Below, one piece after another: positions 14,745 through 27,775 of a stretch of DNA of 64,000 nucleotides. The notes under the pieces are model-generated. The model was not told the DNA's origin. It did no database searches and worked only from the letters and a program-made list of their open reading frames with translations. The translations under genes were made by a program, and so were the position numbers. Each line of letters opens with the position of its first letter. The first letter of the stretch is position 1. This stretch comes from Aphelocoma coerulescens. Its lineage: Eukaryota; Chordata; Aves; Passeriformes; Corvidae. The stretch spans positions 32,745,001 through 32,809,000 of the forward strand of contig NC_091013.1 in assembly GCF_041296385.1 (NCBI RefSeq), written 5' to 3'.

Positions 14745-15511
14745 ATCTGAGTGTAAGGTCTTGCACCTGCATCTGGGCAATCCGCAGGAGCAGTACAGGC
14801 TGGGAGATGGGTTGAGACCAGCCCTGCAGAGAAGGACATAGTACCCAGTGGATGACAAGCTGGTAAAGACCTGGCAATGTGCGCTTGCAGCCCAGAAAGC
14901 CAATCATATCATGAGCTGCATTCAAAGCAGTGTGGCCTGCAAGTTCAGGAAGGTGATTCTGCCCTTCCACTCTGCTCTCATGAGACTCCACCTGCAGTGC
15001 TGCATCTGGCTCTGGGGTCCCCAAGATGAGAGGGATGCAGATCTGTTGAGCAAGTCCAGAGGAGGGCCAGAAAGATGATCAGAGGGCTGGAACAGCTCAT
15101 CAATGAAGACAGAGAGTTGAGGTTGTTTGGCCTGGAGAAGAGAAGGCTCCAGGGACACCTTACTGCAACCTTTTCCACACTTATAGTGGGCTTATAAAAA
15201 AGATGGGAACAGACTTTTTAGGAGGGCCTGTAGTGATAGGACAAGGAGTGATACTTTTAAACTAAAAGAGGGTAGATTCAGATTAGATATAGTGAAGAAA
15301 TTTTTTACAATAAGGGTGGCAAAACACACACCAGAGGGGTTGCTCAGAGGGGTGGGAGATGCCCCATCCCTGGAAACATTCAAGCTTGGATTGGTATGGG
15401 CTCTGAGTAACCTGATCTATTTGAAGGTGTCCCTCATCACTAAGGGGAGGCTGGAGTAAATGACTTTTAAAAGCCCCTTCCAGTGCAAATTATTTTATGA
15501 TTTTATGATAA
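14745..15511 (+). mobile_element. CR1 LINE 3' fragment
   Basis: A plus-strand CR1 runs from near gtaaggtcttgcacctgcat through tggctctggggtccccaaga and ggcctggagaagagaaggctcc to tattttatgattttatgata. The overlapping 132-codon and smaller frames on both strands are by-products of this repeat. Confidence 0.9.
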
Positions 15512-17021
15512 ATCCTTGAATATTACTTTGACCCTAAAAGCAGTTGGGAAGAAAAAGTGCTATAAAAGTCCTTAAAGTCTCCTGCACATACAGGCACCTT
15601 CTTGTTCAGGGTGGTTTCAACCTGTGTCATATTGTTGGAACTGGGAGACACTTCTGGAAAATACCCATCTGCATTCCTTGTCCTTTTGCGCTCCAGTACC
15701 TGCAGAACAAAATTCCTGGGCTTGTTGGACTTCAGTCTGAGCCTTGATGGCTACTGTTCCTTCTATACTTGAACTGGGTTTTCGTTGATGTTTTTGAATG
15801 AACCATTTTCAGTCCCCATGCTGTCTCCTCCTCAGGACAGCACGTGCTGCTGTACATGGGCATCCATTCTGCACTTCAGTGGTTTTCTAGGCCAAAACTT
15901 TCTCATCTCCTTCTGTGTCTGCCTAAGTTGCCCTGCCACAAAAACAACACCATAACTGTTGGTCATATACACTTTGTCTGGGAATTGTAGGGAGCAGCAA
16001 GACAGCACATTTGGCAGATGGCTGCCCGAGCAATTACCATTACAACCAGGCAGGCAGACGCCAGGCTCCCAGCCCTCCCAGCCCTGTGTCCTTCACATAA
16101 AATACATACTCTGCCCCTGATTTACACTCTTGCTAAGTAGCTTCAAAGCACAGTTATGTACTTGGCACACACATATGCTCACCAGTTTGTCTCTTGACCA
16201 CATACCTCACATGGACATCCTTGCCATGTTAGGAGCTGTTCTGGCTTGAAGGAACACCATGATTGAGGGATACCTGAACACCTTCAGTGATTACAGGCGT
16301 ACCTGAATTACTACATACTCTGGCCTCTCTTTAAGCCTTCTGTCAAAGAGCCACCTTCATCCTTATCATGCTGTTAACATACCAAACCCCCAAGAAAAGA
16401 GAGGAAGGTAATTTAATACATGTATAGAAGTATGAGATCTTTTGGTTCTTTCATTTTTCTTCTATGTTTGGCTTTGATATAATTTGATATAATTTGATAT
16501 AATTTGATATAATTCTTCATACAAAATTTTATCAAAAAACCCTTCCTTACTGCAAGATGCTTAAGAAGTATTTTGATGCTAATTAATCACACCAGTGCTG
16601 CATTTTTGAGGGAGGAATTTTTTATTACTGATCTTTTGGATAAAGGGGAAGTTTGCAGGGTTTGGGGTCAGCAAGTTTTTGGTTTTAGACAAATGATCTT
16701 TTTTGCTCTTGGAACAGCAATGGTGGAAACCCCTCTAAATCTCTTCCATCTAAATGCCAGTTAATACTTTGACCTTTTCACTTACATTTATTTTATATTT
16801 ACAGAGCCTCAGGCATAGACTAAAGTGCAAAACCCTCCCTGTTCCCTCACTCTGACTAGAATTGCTTAAGGTTAATTAGTTCTTCAACAGACCCAGCCAG
16901 AAGTAATTTCTTGAGTTACCTGCCCCTGAACCTGGGTCTCTTGCTCTCTCTTGATTTTTATTTTGTGTCTTCCTGGCTCTGTGGCTTTCCTACAGACAGC
17001 TTCTTAAAAGCAATCGCAGAA
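15512..17021. other. Intergenic sequence, only a short tandem repeat recognised
   Basis: Contains the 10-bp tandem repeat at 16474-16514 and a moderately GC-richer part around 15830-16100. No family could be assigned to the latter. Confidence 0.55.
16474..16514. repeat. 10-bp tandem repeat, about four copies
   Basis: The unit aatttgatat is repeated head to tail without variation. Confidence 0.9.
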
Positions 17022-17128
17022 AGTCCCACCTGGATGAGTTCCTGTGTGACCAGTTCTATGTGATCCTGCCTTGGCACAGGGGTTGGACCAGATCTCCAGA
17101 AGTCCCTTCCAACTCCAACACTTCCATG
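17022..17128 (+). mobile_element. CR1 LINE 3' tail remnant
   Basis: The sequence tcccacctggatgagttcct, followed by tgatcctgccttggcacaggggttggaccagatctccagaagtcccttccaactcc, is a typical CR1 3' UTR end. The ATTCTGTG repeats are lost. Confidence 0.8.
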
Positions 17129-20100
17129 AAAGTGAATGGGCTGCTACTGAACCAAAGTGTCACCTGTCCCCTCCTCTTGCCCTGTGGTTCCTCACTTGTC
17201 AGTGCTCTCAATCAGCCATGGCAGCTAAGAATTCAACAGTAAATGTTTTATATTTAAAAACCAAATAAATTCTTTATTCTCAATCCTACCTTGTAAGCTG
17301 CAGCCAAACCTCTCCCAGAAGCTCAGTTGAGGCTTGAAGTTAGATCATGGCAGACAAGCATTTCTGGTAGTAAAGAGACACCTATGAAGATTTCAAATGT
17401 TCAAGGTGCTCCTGCTTTGTGATTGCTGATCAAACAATGTGGATCCTCAGTGGCCACACAGCTGTAGGCAGCAATTTTGGCAGTTGTGCTGGTGTTTAAT
17501 TGCTGCTTGTCACATCAAGGTGTCAGGGACCATGTCCCACGAGAAGGGCTGATTCAGTGGGTTAGCACAAACATGTCAAGAGACAAGTTTTCAATTAATT
17601 CAAAAGAGGTTTTGTTACTCTGGCTTTAGGCAGTTGTGGGGAGGGTGAGGAGAGTCTTGCATTACCCAGGAGAACTAGGTGTTTTGCCAGAGCTGCAGAA
17701 CATGATTCTTTTGGTCACAGGTTCTTGAACCTGAGGACATGGATACTAGGAGGAGGGATCAATTTAAAATAATATTTTCTAAATCTTTTTGTTTAATATA
17801 ACCTCATTCCCTAACGCTGTTCTGATGTCCTCAAACTGTCTGTCTTGGAATACAAGTTTCCCGTAAGGGCACTATAAACCTCCCATTTTCCTATGGTACC
17901 AGCAGTCAGCCTTTGTCCAACTTTTATCTAGCTCTGCAGACATAGCCAGAGTGAGCTGGACTTTGATACTAATTGCTGCATATTTCCACCAGTAACAGGC
18001 CTGGCTGGCTCTGACTTCTGGAGACATTGGAGAAGAAATGGAAGAGGTTTCACAGCTATAATGGCTGGGAAACAGCACCCCACGTTGCACTGATGAGAGC
18101 TGACCCCTTATGCACTATAACACCACTAGTGAATTGCAACAAGCTATGGACTGGTCCTGTCAGCCACAGTGAGAGAGGGACATCAGAAAAATGTGGTTCT
18201 GCCTAATGTGGGGAATGGAGAAACCAGGTGATTTTTTGTCTTTCACATGAGTCAGCCAGGATGAGACTAAAGTTCATCAAGTCTCAACAGAATCTGAAAA
18301 AAAAAATCGATTTCCAGGTATTTCTCAACTCCATAGAAACTGTAGTTGAACCTGGAGCATAACTGAGGAAGAGAGGCTAGGCTCATGGTCCTCTGAAGAA
18401 AACAGTACAGAGTGTGAAAACTTGGTTGAAACAAACTGCTCTGATTAGCATGTCAGCAGTCCTGTGATAGCCCAGAGAAACACATGCACAGGGTGTCTCC
18501 TGCCCCTCCAGCTGCTTGTGAAGCTTTGTGTCAACACTGATTATCCAAACATTCTGTCCCATGTGATCAGCTTCTGCCAGACCTGCCACAGGAACTCCTG
18601 TGGTTCTCCATGTGCTCCAGAAAGCACACGGATTTATGGAAGATTTTGTTCAGTCCTGACATGCTATGAGGAAACCAGGAATTAGTATAGATCTATAAAC
18701 GTGCTCAGAGGGAGCAATTACTTCTGGCATGTGAATGATAGGATCAATATGTACACATTCTGTATAGACTTTGCCTGTCTCCTAAGTGCATAGGGGAGAT
18801 TATTTATAGCAGTGCAAGTTGTTTGCCAGGGTAGATTTTTGTACCTTTGCTAAAGTTACTTCAGCCTGGGAAAGGCCAGGGGAGAGGCATCTTGTGGAAG
18901 AGCATGGATGGAGAGCAAGTCTGCTTCTAAAGAGAGAAAAAGTTTGGACCAAGCTCGTAAAGCCAAAAGCTAGGTTAATTAAAATATTTCATCCTGTCAT
19001 TCAGATGTTCATGGAGCAAACCAAAATACTTAATATTGCCCTTCAGGATCAGACCATGCTTTGCTTCACTTCACTTCTAGCTGCCTCTCCCAGTCATTGT
19101 TAAGTGCAAGCCTCCAGCTCATAGGGACATCAAGCTTATTAATCAGATTTCAGATGAGACCACATTATATAGTCTGGGTCCCAGGACTGTCAGGTGTTTT
19201 ATGCTGAGGACTGGGTCTGATACTTTAGATTGATCATCTATTTCTGGGCATTCAGTGGAAACTCATCTGCAGTTATGCTGATAAGGTTTCACCAAATGAG
19301 GTACACCACAAGCTGAAAAAAATTAGCTGTATTTCATATTAACAGAAAGCGTTTTGAACTGAAGTAGAAGCACACTGAAAGATGTAGCACAAAAGATGAA
19401 AATCTTGAAATATACTCTTTCAATGACCACAAGTTAGGACCAGGGAGACTGTAATAAGGAGATGCATTAAGCTTCTGCTTAATAGCTTCTGCTGCATCTA
19501 TAGGATTTGAGCATTAATTTCTTCAAAGTCCTTGGAAAATCTTAAATTGAATCTCCCTGAAAAAGCCATACATCAAAGTGACAGAAGTTGAAGGCTACTC
19601 TTGTTGTGACTCAGAGCTGAAATGACTACCATGGTCTCAATGACATGAGAAAAGAAGCAAAAAAAAAAAAGAGAAGACAAAAAAAAAAAGAAAAAGAAAT
19701 AGAGAGAGAAAGAGAGAGAGAAAGAAAGAAAAGCTCTATCATGGATGAGGCGAATGCAAATATTTGAGAAAAAGACAAAACTAATTCCCAAAGCATTGCA
19801 CATCACAGCCAGAGGGACGCACGCTCAGGAGTCCAGGTTTCTCCTCTATGTCTTCCCCATGAGGTCCTTCAAACAGTTCTGCCTTTACCACACTACTCCT
19901 TCTTGGGCCAGAGAGTGACAGCCTGAGGTGGCAGTTTCCAGTACATTCATTGAGATTTAGTGTGACCTTCAAGCCATTCTTGCTCTGGTATTGTAGGTAA
20001 CAAGTGCAGTGTGTCTGGATACTCTCAAATAAATGATGGCACTGGACAGAGGGACACATCCACACTGGAGAGCTGATAAGCTGATAAGCATGAAGTTCAG

Positions 20101-23100
20101 TGTTGCACCATTCACAAGAAACAGCTTCTAGACAAAACCACTGAATTTGGATATATATGCCACTCAAGGTTTATTTCTCCAGGTTAAGGAGGAGATTGTA
20201 TTTTTCTTGGAAAAACCTGATGGAATATGCAAGAAAAAGAGCTGACCTCCAACTTTTGTGGGTTAAAGAGGTTAAAAACCCAAGGATAGCTTCCATCTCA
20301 GCTATCAGTGGTGAGAGATACCACCTCCCTTGCTGCCTCTCTCTATTCAGTCTCAGGACTCTCGTCTCATTCATGGAGTCTGGCTGTAATTAGTTTAGCA
20401 CTGAACACATACCCTGTCAGCCCTGAAATTTGAAACCTGTCTCTCTTTATGTCTGAAAGACATAATTTTTGTCATGCTTCCAAAATTTTGAGGCAAACAA
20501 AAGAAGCTAGGCCCATTTCTGGGCTACTACTTCTTCCTCGCTTATTAGTTAGGACCAAGAGTTGTGATCCTATGGCTCAGCTCTTCTCTGAGCCCCTGCT
20601 GGTGTCAGCCTCACTTACTCAGTCTTTGCCTTCTCTTATTTCAAATTCCTGTTCTCCTGTCCTGATCTCCTGTTTCAAATTCCTGCTCTCAACCCCACCA
20701 ATGACAAAGTAGTAATTGAAAAGGTGTACATCATCAGGGCATCAGAATAGATTTTTTAAAGAAAGAAGCAAGGAAATTTCATAAAATATTTTCCATTTAG
20801 TCCACAGCTCCTTCTGAAATGAGGGGACATTATTCCCTATTATTATCTTCCTTTTTTTGTTTTCTTTCACCCCCATCATGAATTAACCTGGAAACCCTTT
20901 TCTTCCTCAGAAAGCAATGAAGAAACAAGCAACAGATTAAGGAGTTATAACGCTATTTTTGAAGACTTCATGTCCTTCAAAAGAACAAGAGCCCAGGTCT
21001 TCATCACCGGGACGAATAACTGCTGGTGACACCATAGACTCTGCTTAGGCTTTGCAGGTGCCACTAGAAACAAGAAATCAGATGTTAGTCCTTCCTCACC
21101 TCACACTGAGTCCTCTAGAGTTATTGTAGATCTTTTCTTCTTCAAGCAATTCCTTTCTTCTTCTTTGCCTCAGCTGGATGATTATATGGTCTCCAGAACT
21201 CAGTCCAAGGGGCAAGTGAGGTATGGGGGAAGATTGTGCTGTCCTGTCTGCAAGGTGAGTTATTTCCTCTGATGGAGAGGGAGTGTATTTGCTAGCTCAC
21301 AAAACTCTTCACTGTGGTCTGTTTTACTGAGTATCAGTGACTTTCAGAGGCCTTCAGTGATGTATAGTATTTCATGATCTCATGGGACTCTCATGACTTT
21401 ATTACATAATTTGTAAGGTTGTTTTATGAAGAAAAATTTTACACCCTGGTTTTCTTAACCTTTCTCCAGAACTATCAAGCCTTAGAGCCCTCCAGGTGCA
21501 TATATAAACTCAGTTAAAATTGGTCAAGGATATTAAGACTGATAAGAAGGCTGAGGTCTGAAGCCTAAGAGTTCTCAGAGCTGGGAAGAAGGTCTGGGGC
21601 AGAGAAGGCCAACTGCCCAGAGCAGGAGACAGGAGTAAGGAGGTGGGAAGGGGGATGGGGAGCTCACAAAAATGGAGACCAGTTCAGTGATTTGGTTGCT
21701 GAATGAACTGTGTTAGCTGTAGGGGTGGGAAATAGGAGGTAGGGATGAGGAAGAGGAGGTAAAGAGGTCAGTTAGTAGAGAGCATGCTTGAGGCAAAAAC
21801 ATACTTGATAGTTTTCGATTCTGGGCTGACATATAGGAGGAGATGGAGAATTATATCCCCAAACTCTGAGTGTTGGTCTTACTCAGTTATCAACATTGAG
21901 CTGTGAAATGAATGTTTCAGCAGAGTGCATGACTTACCGTGTCTGGTGGGGGCCACATCAGGTGGGGACATGGCACCTCTGTTGCTGAGGGGTCACAAAC
22001 CTGTGTCAAAGAGGATGGTGAGTAAAGTAGCCTTGGGTTTCTCTTCTCTTTGTGGTTTGGTTTTGTTTGTTTGTGGGTTTTAAAATTTTTTTTAAGCTAT
22101 GAAGACTTCACATGAAACTGCTGTAAAAAAATTTTGAAATAATGCTGTTTGGAGATGCAATGATTTCAAAGATAAGCAGTGTCAGAATCAGGAGTGAATC
22201 AGTCCTTGATGACAAATATACTAAATGCTGCCAGTGTCATATGGAAAAGTAGTGTCAGAACATGTAAAGATGCTCTCATATGGCATACACAGTAGAGGAG
22301 AGGTGCTACATTTGATTATGCAAGCAAAATTTGAGTTTTCCCAGCTCAAGAGTGCTTTTTTTGCCAACGATAGTAGTGTTATTTTAGCTTCATGAGTTCC
22401 ATGTAAGCCAGTACTGAAGTTAATGAGAGGCAGTATATACAGAGCTACATAATGCCATCTATTTTTACTGTATAACTTTGGAGCACTAATGCCCTTTAAA
22501 CAGTTTATAGATTTTGCTTTAGCTGGGTGTTTATAGCTCAGTCTTTCACATGTTTGAATTCAACCTCTACAAAGTCTATATACAGAGTTTTGCATGCATG
22601 TAAGTAAGCTCATGTAGATAGGTATAACAAAACATTGTTTAATCAGCTTCCTCAAGTAAACTATAAATGGAACGCTGTTTACTGGTTTGTATAGAACATA
22701 TGTGACTGGCATCTGTGTACCTATGCTAAAAACAGACACATGAAGAGAGAGGCCATAGAAGATCTTCTCAAAAAATATGGCTTTCACATCCTGCTGTCTG
22801 TGTTTCTCTATATTGGGAATGCATTAATATGGTAACTTTTTTTTTATAGCTAGGTAACTCATTTATCTATTTCCACAGCATTTTGACTTCTAGGAACCAT
22901 AATTGGTGTTCCATTAGGCACAGTGCTAGCTTCACTTCAAATAAATATAGAAAACTCTTCCAGTATGCATCATTAATGACTGCATAGCACACAAAATCAT
23001 TCTCCATGAAAGGAAAACAGATGGCTTCTTTATGTTTTTTATATTGCACAGAGTCAAATCTTGGTGCAATTGCTTTTATTCAAGAAAAGCTTTTGTCTCC

Positions 23101-23989
23101 TCTGCAGTAAGATATATTCTAGCCTTTATGGCCCCACAACTTATTAGATAAATAATTACTGGATTTCTATCTATGACTGCAGGCAGCAATGGATACAGAT
23201 GGGACTGGAGTGTATTTATGAAACTGATAGATCATCTTTAATCAGTGGGTTCCTAAAGTGACCTTCAGATACATAAATAGCTACCATCAGGTATCCAGGT
23301 CGGAAGCCTCGGTTTCTATGAAGAGAACAGAGTAGCTAAGGAATGTCCAGAGGGCAAAAAGAAAGGAGAAGAGTCACTAAGGTGCTTTAAATTGTTCTTT
23401 GAGAGGAAGTCTACCTCTGAAGATTAAGTACAGTGCCTAGGAAATCAGCATGAGCACATTAATAGGGTTACAATAAAAATATAGTCCCTGGTTGAACCCT
23501 CCGCTTGTTTTTCCAAGGAGAGTAGCACCTATCAGAGGACAGAGAATCTTGGAGAGGAGAGAGAGAATCTTGGCAAGTACTTGGGTTAGAAAATATCTTG
23601 AGTCCCAGGGGGAACCTGCGTATCTCCTCCAGCTGAGTTAGATGAGAAGGCCACAAGCACATGTTCAGCCTCTTTTGATCTCAGAGATAGTGTATTACCT
23701 GCTGGTTCTATGGTTTAACTAGAAATCCATTTTTTAGCAGACTTTTCAAATCTATTTACAGGAAGATCCTCGTGCCTGAAGATGAGGCAGAGCCAGGCTG
23801 TTTACCAGCCATTTTCCCAATCTGTGCCAAGCACTGGGATATGAGGAAAGTGAGGTCACCTTTCCAGTTATGTTAGTGATCTGCTCAAAGATGTCCACCT
23901 AAGCTCCTCTGTGAGTCAGTGAAGGCAGAGAAGTGATTCCTTCCCCCGTACTAGTTTGAAAACAAACCAGTGGGAGATCACAAATCAGA
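17129..23989. other. Intergenic sequence without recognised genes
   Basis: Holds the purine tract at 19646-19733, a purine-rich part near 21590-21790 and a short gagaatcttgg duplication near 23545-23575. An unexplained Cys-containing minus-strand frame at 19781-20167 is discussed as an observation. Confidence 0.55.
19646..19733. repeat. Purine-only A/GA tract
   Basis: A-runs are followed by gagaga and gaaa units, with only three non-purine bases in about 88 bp. A minus-strand frame of Phe and Ser across it is an artefact. Confidence 0.85.
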
Positions 23990-24518
23990 ATTTTAATTTA
24001 ATAGGAAAATAAAATAAATGTAATAGTACAAGAACACTGACAGAGTCAGGATACAACCTGACACCCTGTTAGGCAGGGTGGCGGTAGCAGTCAGGATGAA
24101 GTGGTCCTGTTGAAGCAGTGATCCTGTAGAAAAGGGTCTGGTCTTCACCTGAGGGTCCAGTGCTGTAGCTCTTGTCCTCTGGGAGTCCCATAGGTAAGGG
24201 CTGTTTGTGCTGTTCCAAGCCCCAGATTATATCTGGTGGGAATGCTTGGCTCCTCCCCCCCCAGGCAGAGCATTTCACAATGGGATGATGCAATTCTGTG
24301 AGTCATGCGATGGGTCCTTGATTGTCCATTAAACAGAGATAGCCACCCTGGAGGGAGTTATCAGGGATGAGCCATGGTAGGAGATAACAAACACTGCCCT
24401 ATCTGCTTTAACAGCTTGTGAAGATGATAATAGAATACATGCCTTTGGTTACATCTTACACTGTGACCTAGGACACCCTCTGACTCAGACTTTGAGACAC
24501 TTTGGTGAGACAACGCAT
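23990..24518 (-). mobile_element. Putative LTR retroelement remnant
   Basis: The stretch contains cagagtcaggatacaacctg, acaccctgttaggcagggtg, gaatgcttggctcctccccc and gggtccttgattgtccatta. I recall these as parts of a bird endogenous retrovirus LTR, but cannot confirm that here. It directly abuts the CR1 at 24520. A run of caacgca at the right edge is compatible with an LTR end, but I found no target-site duplication, so both boundaries are approximate. Confidence 0.4.
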
Positions 24519-24519
24519 A

Positions 24520-24880
24520 CCACAGAATCACCAGGTTGGAAGAGACCTTCAAGATCATCGAGTCCAACCAATGCCCTAATGCCTCAACTAAACCATGGCA
24601 CCGAGTGCCACGTCCAGTCTTTTTAAACACATCCAGGGATGGTGAGTCCACCACCTCCCCGAGCAGACAACTCCAGTATTTAACCACTCTTTCTATAAAA
24701 AACTTTTTCCTAATATCCAACCTATATTTCCCCTGGCGCAGCTTAAGACTGAGTCCTCTCCTTCTGTCAGTTGCTGCCTGGAGAAAGAGACCAACCTCCA
24801 CCTGACTACAGCCACCCTTCAGGAAGTTGTAGAGTTATAAGGTCACCTCTGAGTCTCTTCTTCTCCAGGCTAAACAACCC
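24520..24880 (-). mobile_element. CR1 LINE 3' fragment
   Basis: Reversed CR1 end: accacagaatcaccaggttg, then gagaccttcaagatcatcga, then ccaccacctccccgagcag and cttcttctccaggctaaacaaccc. The minus-strand frame across it and the adjacent LTR-like sequence is repeat-derived, not a gene. Confidence 0.9.
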
Positions 24881-27490
24881 TATATGAACTGAGAAGGACC
24901 ACATTATATTTTACAAATCTCTTGGTTAACCTGTTGCTGTCAAGTATTTATTCTCCAGACCATTGAAGAGCATAAAAATAATAAATAATTACCTTCCTCC
25001 CTGGCAATAACAGCAATAGCATGAAAATAAAAGGTGGAGATGATTGGTTACAAAGCCCCACTCCTCAGAGAGCAGAAGACCCTTGTGAGGGATGTCTTGT
25101 GCAGCCTCTCATTTGGGCACTGGTTTTGCTGTGAAGTGAAACTATTTATTCCAGAGGGACAAATGACCGAAAGCACAAATTTTCTGCATTGAGACTTGCA
25201 TCATCAATGGCCCAACTTCCACTCTAACCCAACTTCAGTCAAGAGTTTCCTTTGATGTCATTGTGAATGAGGGCATCAAATGCTCCGTCTGACCACTCCG
25301 ATCCCAAAAAAAGAATCATTGCTTTCTTTTAAACAGTGTGAAAAGGCATAACACAGTAGGGCAATTTTTGAAATGTTGGAAAAGGGCACAAAGAATTCAG
25401 TGTGCTGTATTTGCACTGGACTAATTTTTTTTCTGTAGTTTTCCAAATTCAGATGAAGGGGAAGCTCAGACCATCTGTACTTTAAGGATAACCTGGACAA
25501 CAGATGTTTCTATTACATCATGAACATTTTGTTCTCCTCTGTGATTTGTCATCTGTTTTTCTGTTTGCTGTTTTCATTTTTTTGCTACCAAATTCTTGCC
25601 TCACTAAGTCTAACTTTTCTTTGAGCTCAAGGGGTGTAAATTGACGAGTGTAATGAAGTTAGTGGTGCTGTGCTGACATGGAGACAGTATTTTCTCAGTG
25701 AAAAAGTCTTAGGACATCGCTTCCTAATATTGTCACACACTCCTCTGCAACCATGCAGGAGCTATGGAAGTTAGTGATTTTCTGAACCAGCAATTTTAGT
25801 ATCTAGTTACAAAATGTAGCCATATGGCCATTTGTGTCTTGGTCCTAAGGGTCTGTATATATTTGCCTGTTTCCTCCCGAGGAACACCACAGACAAAGAG
25901 CACTTTGGGGACAGAAAACAATAGCAACAGCAACACTCACTTCAGCTGGGTGGGCACAGATTTCATAACATTCCCATGGTATTGTTGGGATCTTCTATTT
26001 GTTGGGATGTTTATGATTGTCAGATTATATAAGTGCGTGTGTGCAAAAGGAAAAGAGACATACACAGAGGGAAAATTCTGTTCAATGCCTTAGTAAGAAA
26101 ATACATTACCTGGAAATCACAAAAAAATGCTATTTTGCCTCAATGGTATCAAAAGTTTTCTTTTCCCTTTAAAAAAAGGTCTAAAAGTAGGTATTTAGGA
26201 GTCCAAAATTTATCTGAAACTGGAATCTTGGCAACAATTTTAAGCAACATCTTTCTTTTTCTGTAAAAATCCTGGTTTTCATTATTCATTCAGTGATACT
26301 GCTACTGGCTCTGTCTCATTAGCATGAACTGTACCTGCATTGGAAGCCCACTCCAAAATCTTTTTTGAGCTCAGTATAGCCTGACAGGGCCTGCTGACTC
26401 TATGTGGACAATCATGATGGCTACCTATTATCAAAAGGACTACTTGTATCCAACTTTTCTTTTCATAGCACATCCCATCTTCCTCCTTCCTCTCTTTTAG
26501 ATTTGTTTTCTCTCTAATTACAAGTTGGAATATTTCTGGATGCCAGCAAGTAAAGGGAAAACCTTTGTAACCCTACTGCTTAAAAAAAGTTTGGGCTGTT
26601 CAAAAAATTCAAAATTAATGTGCCTGAGGTTCTTAAAATTCAGAGAGGGTGATTAATGGTGGGTGGTCACCTCTATCATGCTTCTCAAGCAGTGCTATGT
26701 GCATCTATGATCTTTATTTGCTTTTCAATCCCAAACAAAAATTCACTACTGTGTTGTTCCTGTCCCTTACATCTGCTTACAAAACTCTTTGGGCAATGCC
26801 TGATGGCTCTTCTCAGACACATAATTGAAGAAAGGGAACCTCTGAGGAAAAAAGCACTTAACCACACTTAACTTTTTGAATTAGATGCTCAGGAGTCTTT
26901 GACCCTGAGGATGATCTCAGATACATCCCAAACAAGATAAATATTCAGGAAGGCCCTTGAAAGTGTTGTTTTTCTATTCTCCAGCCTTCTTGGATTTTTC
27001 TCCTAGATTAGAGTATTTTGTGTCACATTTCATGCAAGTTGAATCTCCAAGGGAAAAAAGCACTTAAGCATGCTGTCAAGCTCTTACTTCAGGCTCTCAA
27101 CAATTTTCTCCTTCCTCCGAACACTAGTGTGTATGTATGAGACTTATAGATATTGTCTGACTAAACAAATCAAATCACCAGCTATCTCACAGAAACTCCG
27201 GAGGTAGCTCTGCTTCCCTGCTGTTCAAAATGTCAGGATGTCTTTTAAATATTATTGAAAGTCTGCTAGAAATGCCATCCAAGGTGTTGTAGCTTGAAAA
27301 CAAACACAAATCTAGGGAAACAAGTTTGCTAACTTTGTCCTAATTATCTGTAGTTTAGTAATAAGAACGTAGAAAGGTAAAAATATAAATTTGCAAAATA
27401 ATAGATACACAACTGTATTTTAATGTTGTGTACATGGTAAATATGTATACAAATACTATAGCAATGTAACACAATAGCACATATATTGTC
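24881..27490. other. Intergenic sequence, nothing recognised
   Basis: AT-rich unique sequence. Frames are short and lack family motifs. Confidence 0.6.
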
Positions 27491-27775
27491 AGAATACACT
27501 ATTTCTGTAGGAAGGGACTTACAAAGATCATTTAATCCAACTGCCTGACCACTTGAGGGCTGACCAAAAGCTAAAGTGCACTAATAATGTCCAGCAAAAT
27601 GCTGTGAGGAACAAAATCACAAGCCTTACTAAAATCCAGAAAAACTACATTCACTGCCTTTCCTTCTTCCACAAGACAGATGAGCTTATCAAAGAAGGAT
27701 ATCAAATAAGTTAAAGAAGACTTTCCCTTTGTGAACCCATTTTGACTGTGCCAGGTTTCCTACAGTTCTGCAAGT
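27491..27775 (-). mobile_element. CR1-related fragment with internal deletion
   Basis: On the left is a reversed 3'-tail-like part (gaagggacttacaaagatca). About 100 bp further is reverse-transcriptase coding sequence, which on the minus strand reads DKLICLVEEGKAVNVVFLDF, a CR1-type RT segment. Normally well over 1 kb separates these parts, so the copy has a large internal deletion or is a composite. Confidence 0.7.

Noticed and set aside
16474..16514. Regular repeats as a CRISPR-like array
   Set aside because: The 10-bp units are directly contiguous without spacers, in a vertebrate genome. It is a simple tandem repeat.
24361..24801. 146-codon minus-strand frame
   Set aside because: It spans the CR1 3' fragment and the adjacent LTR-like sequence, so it is repeat-derived.
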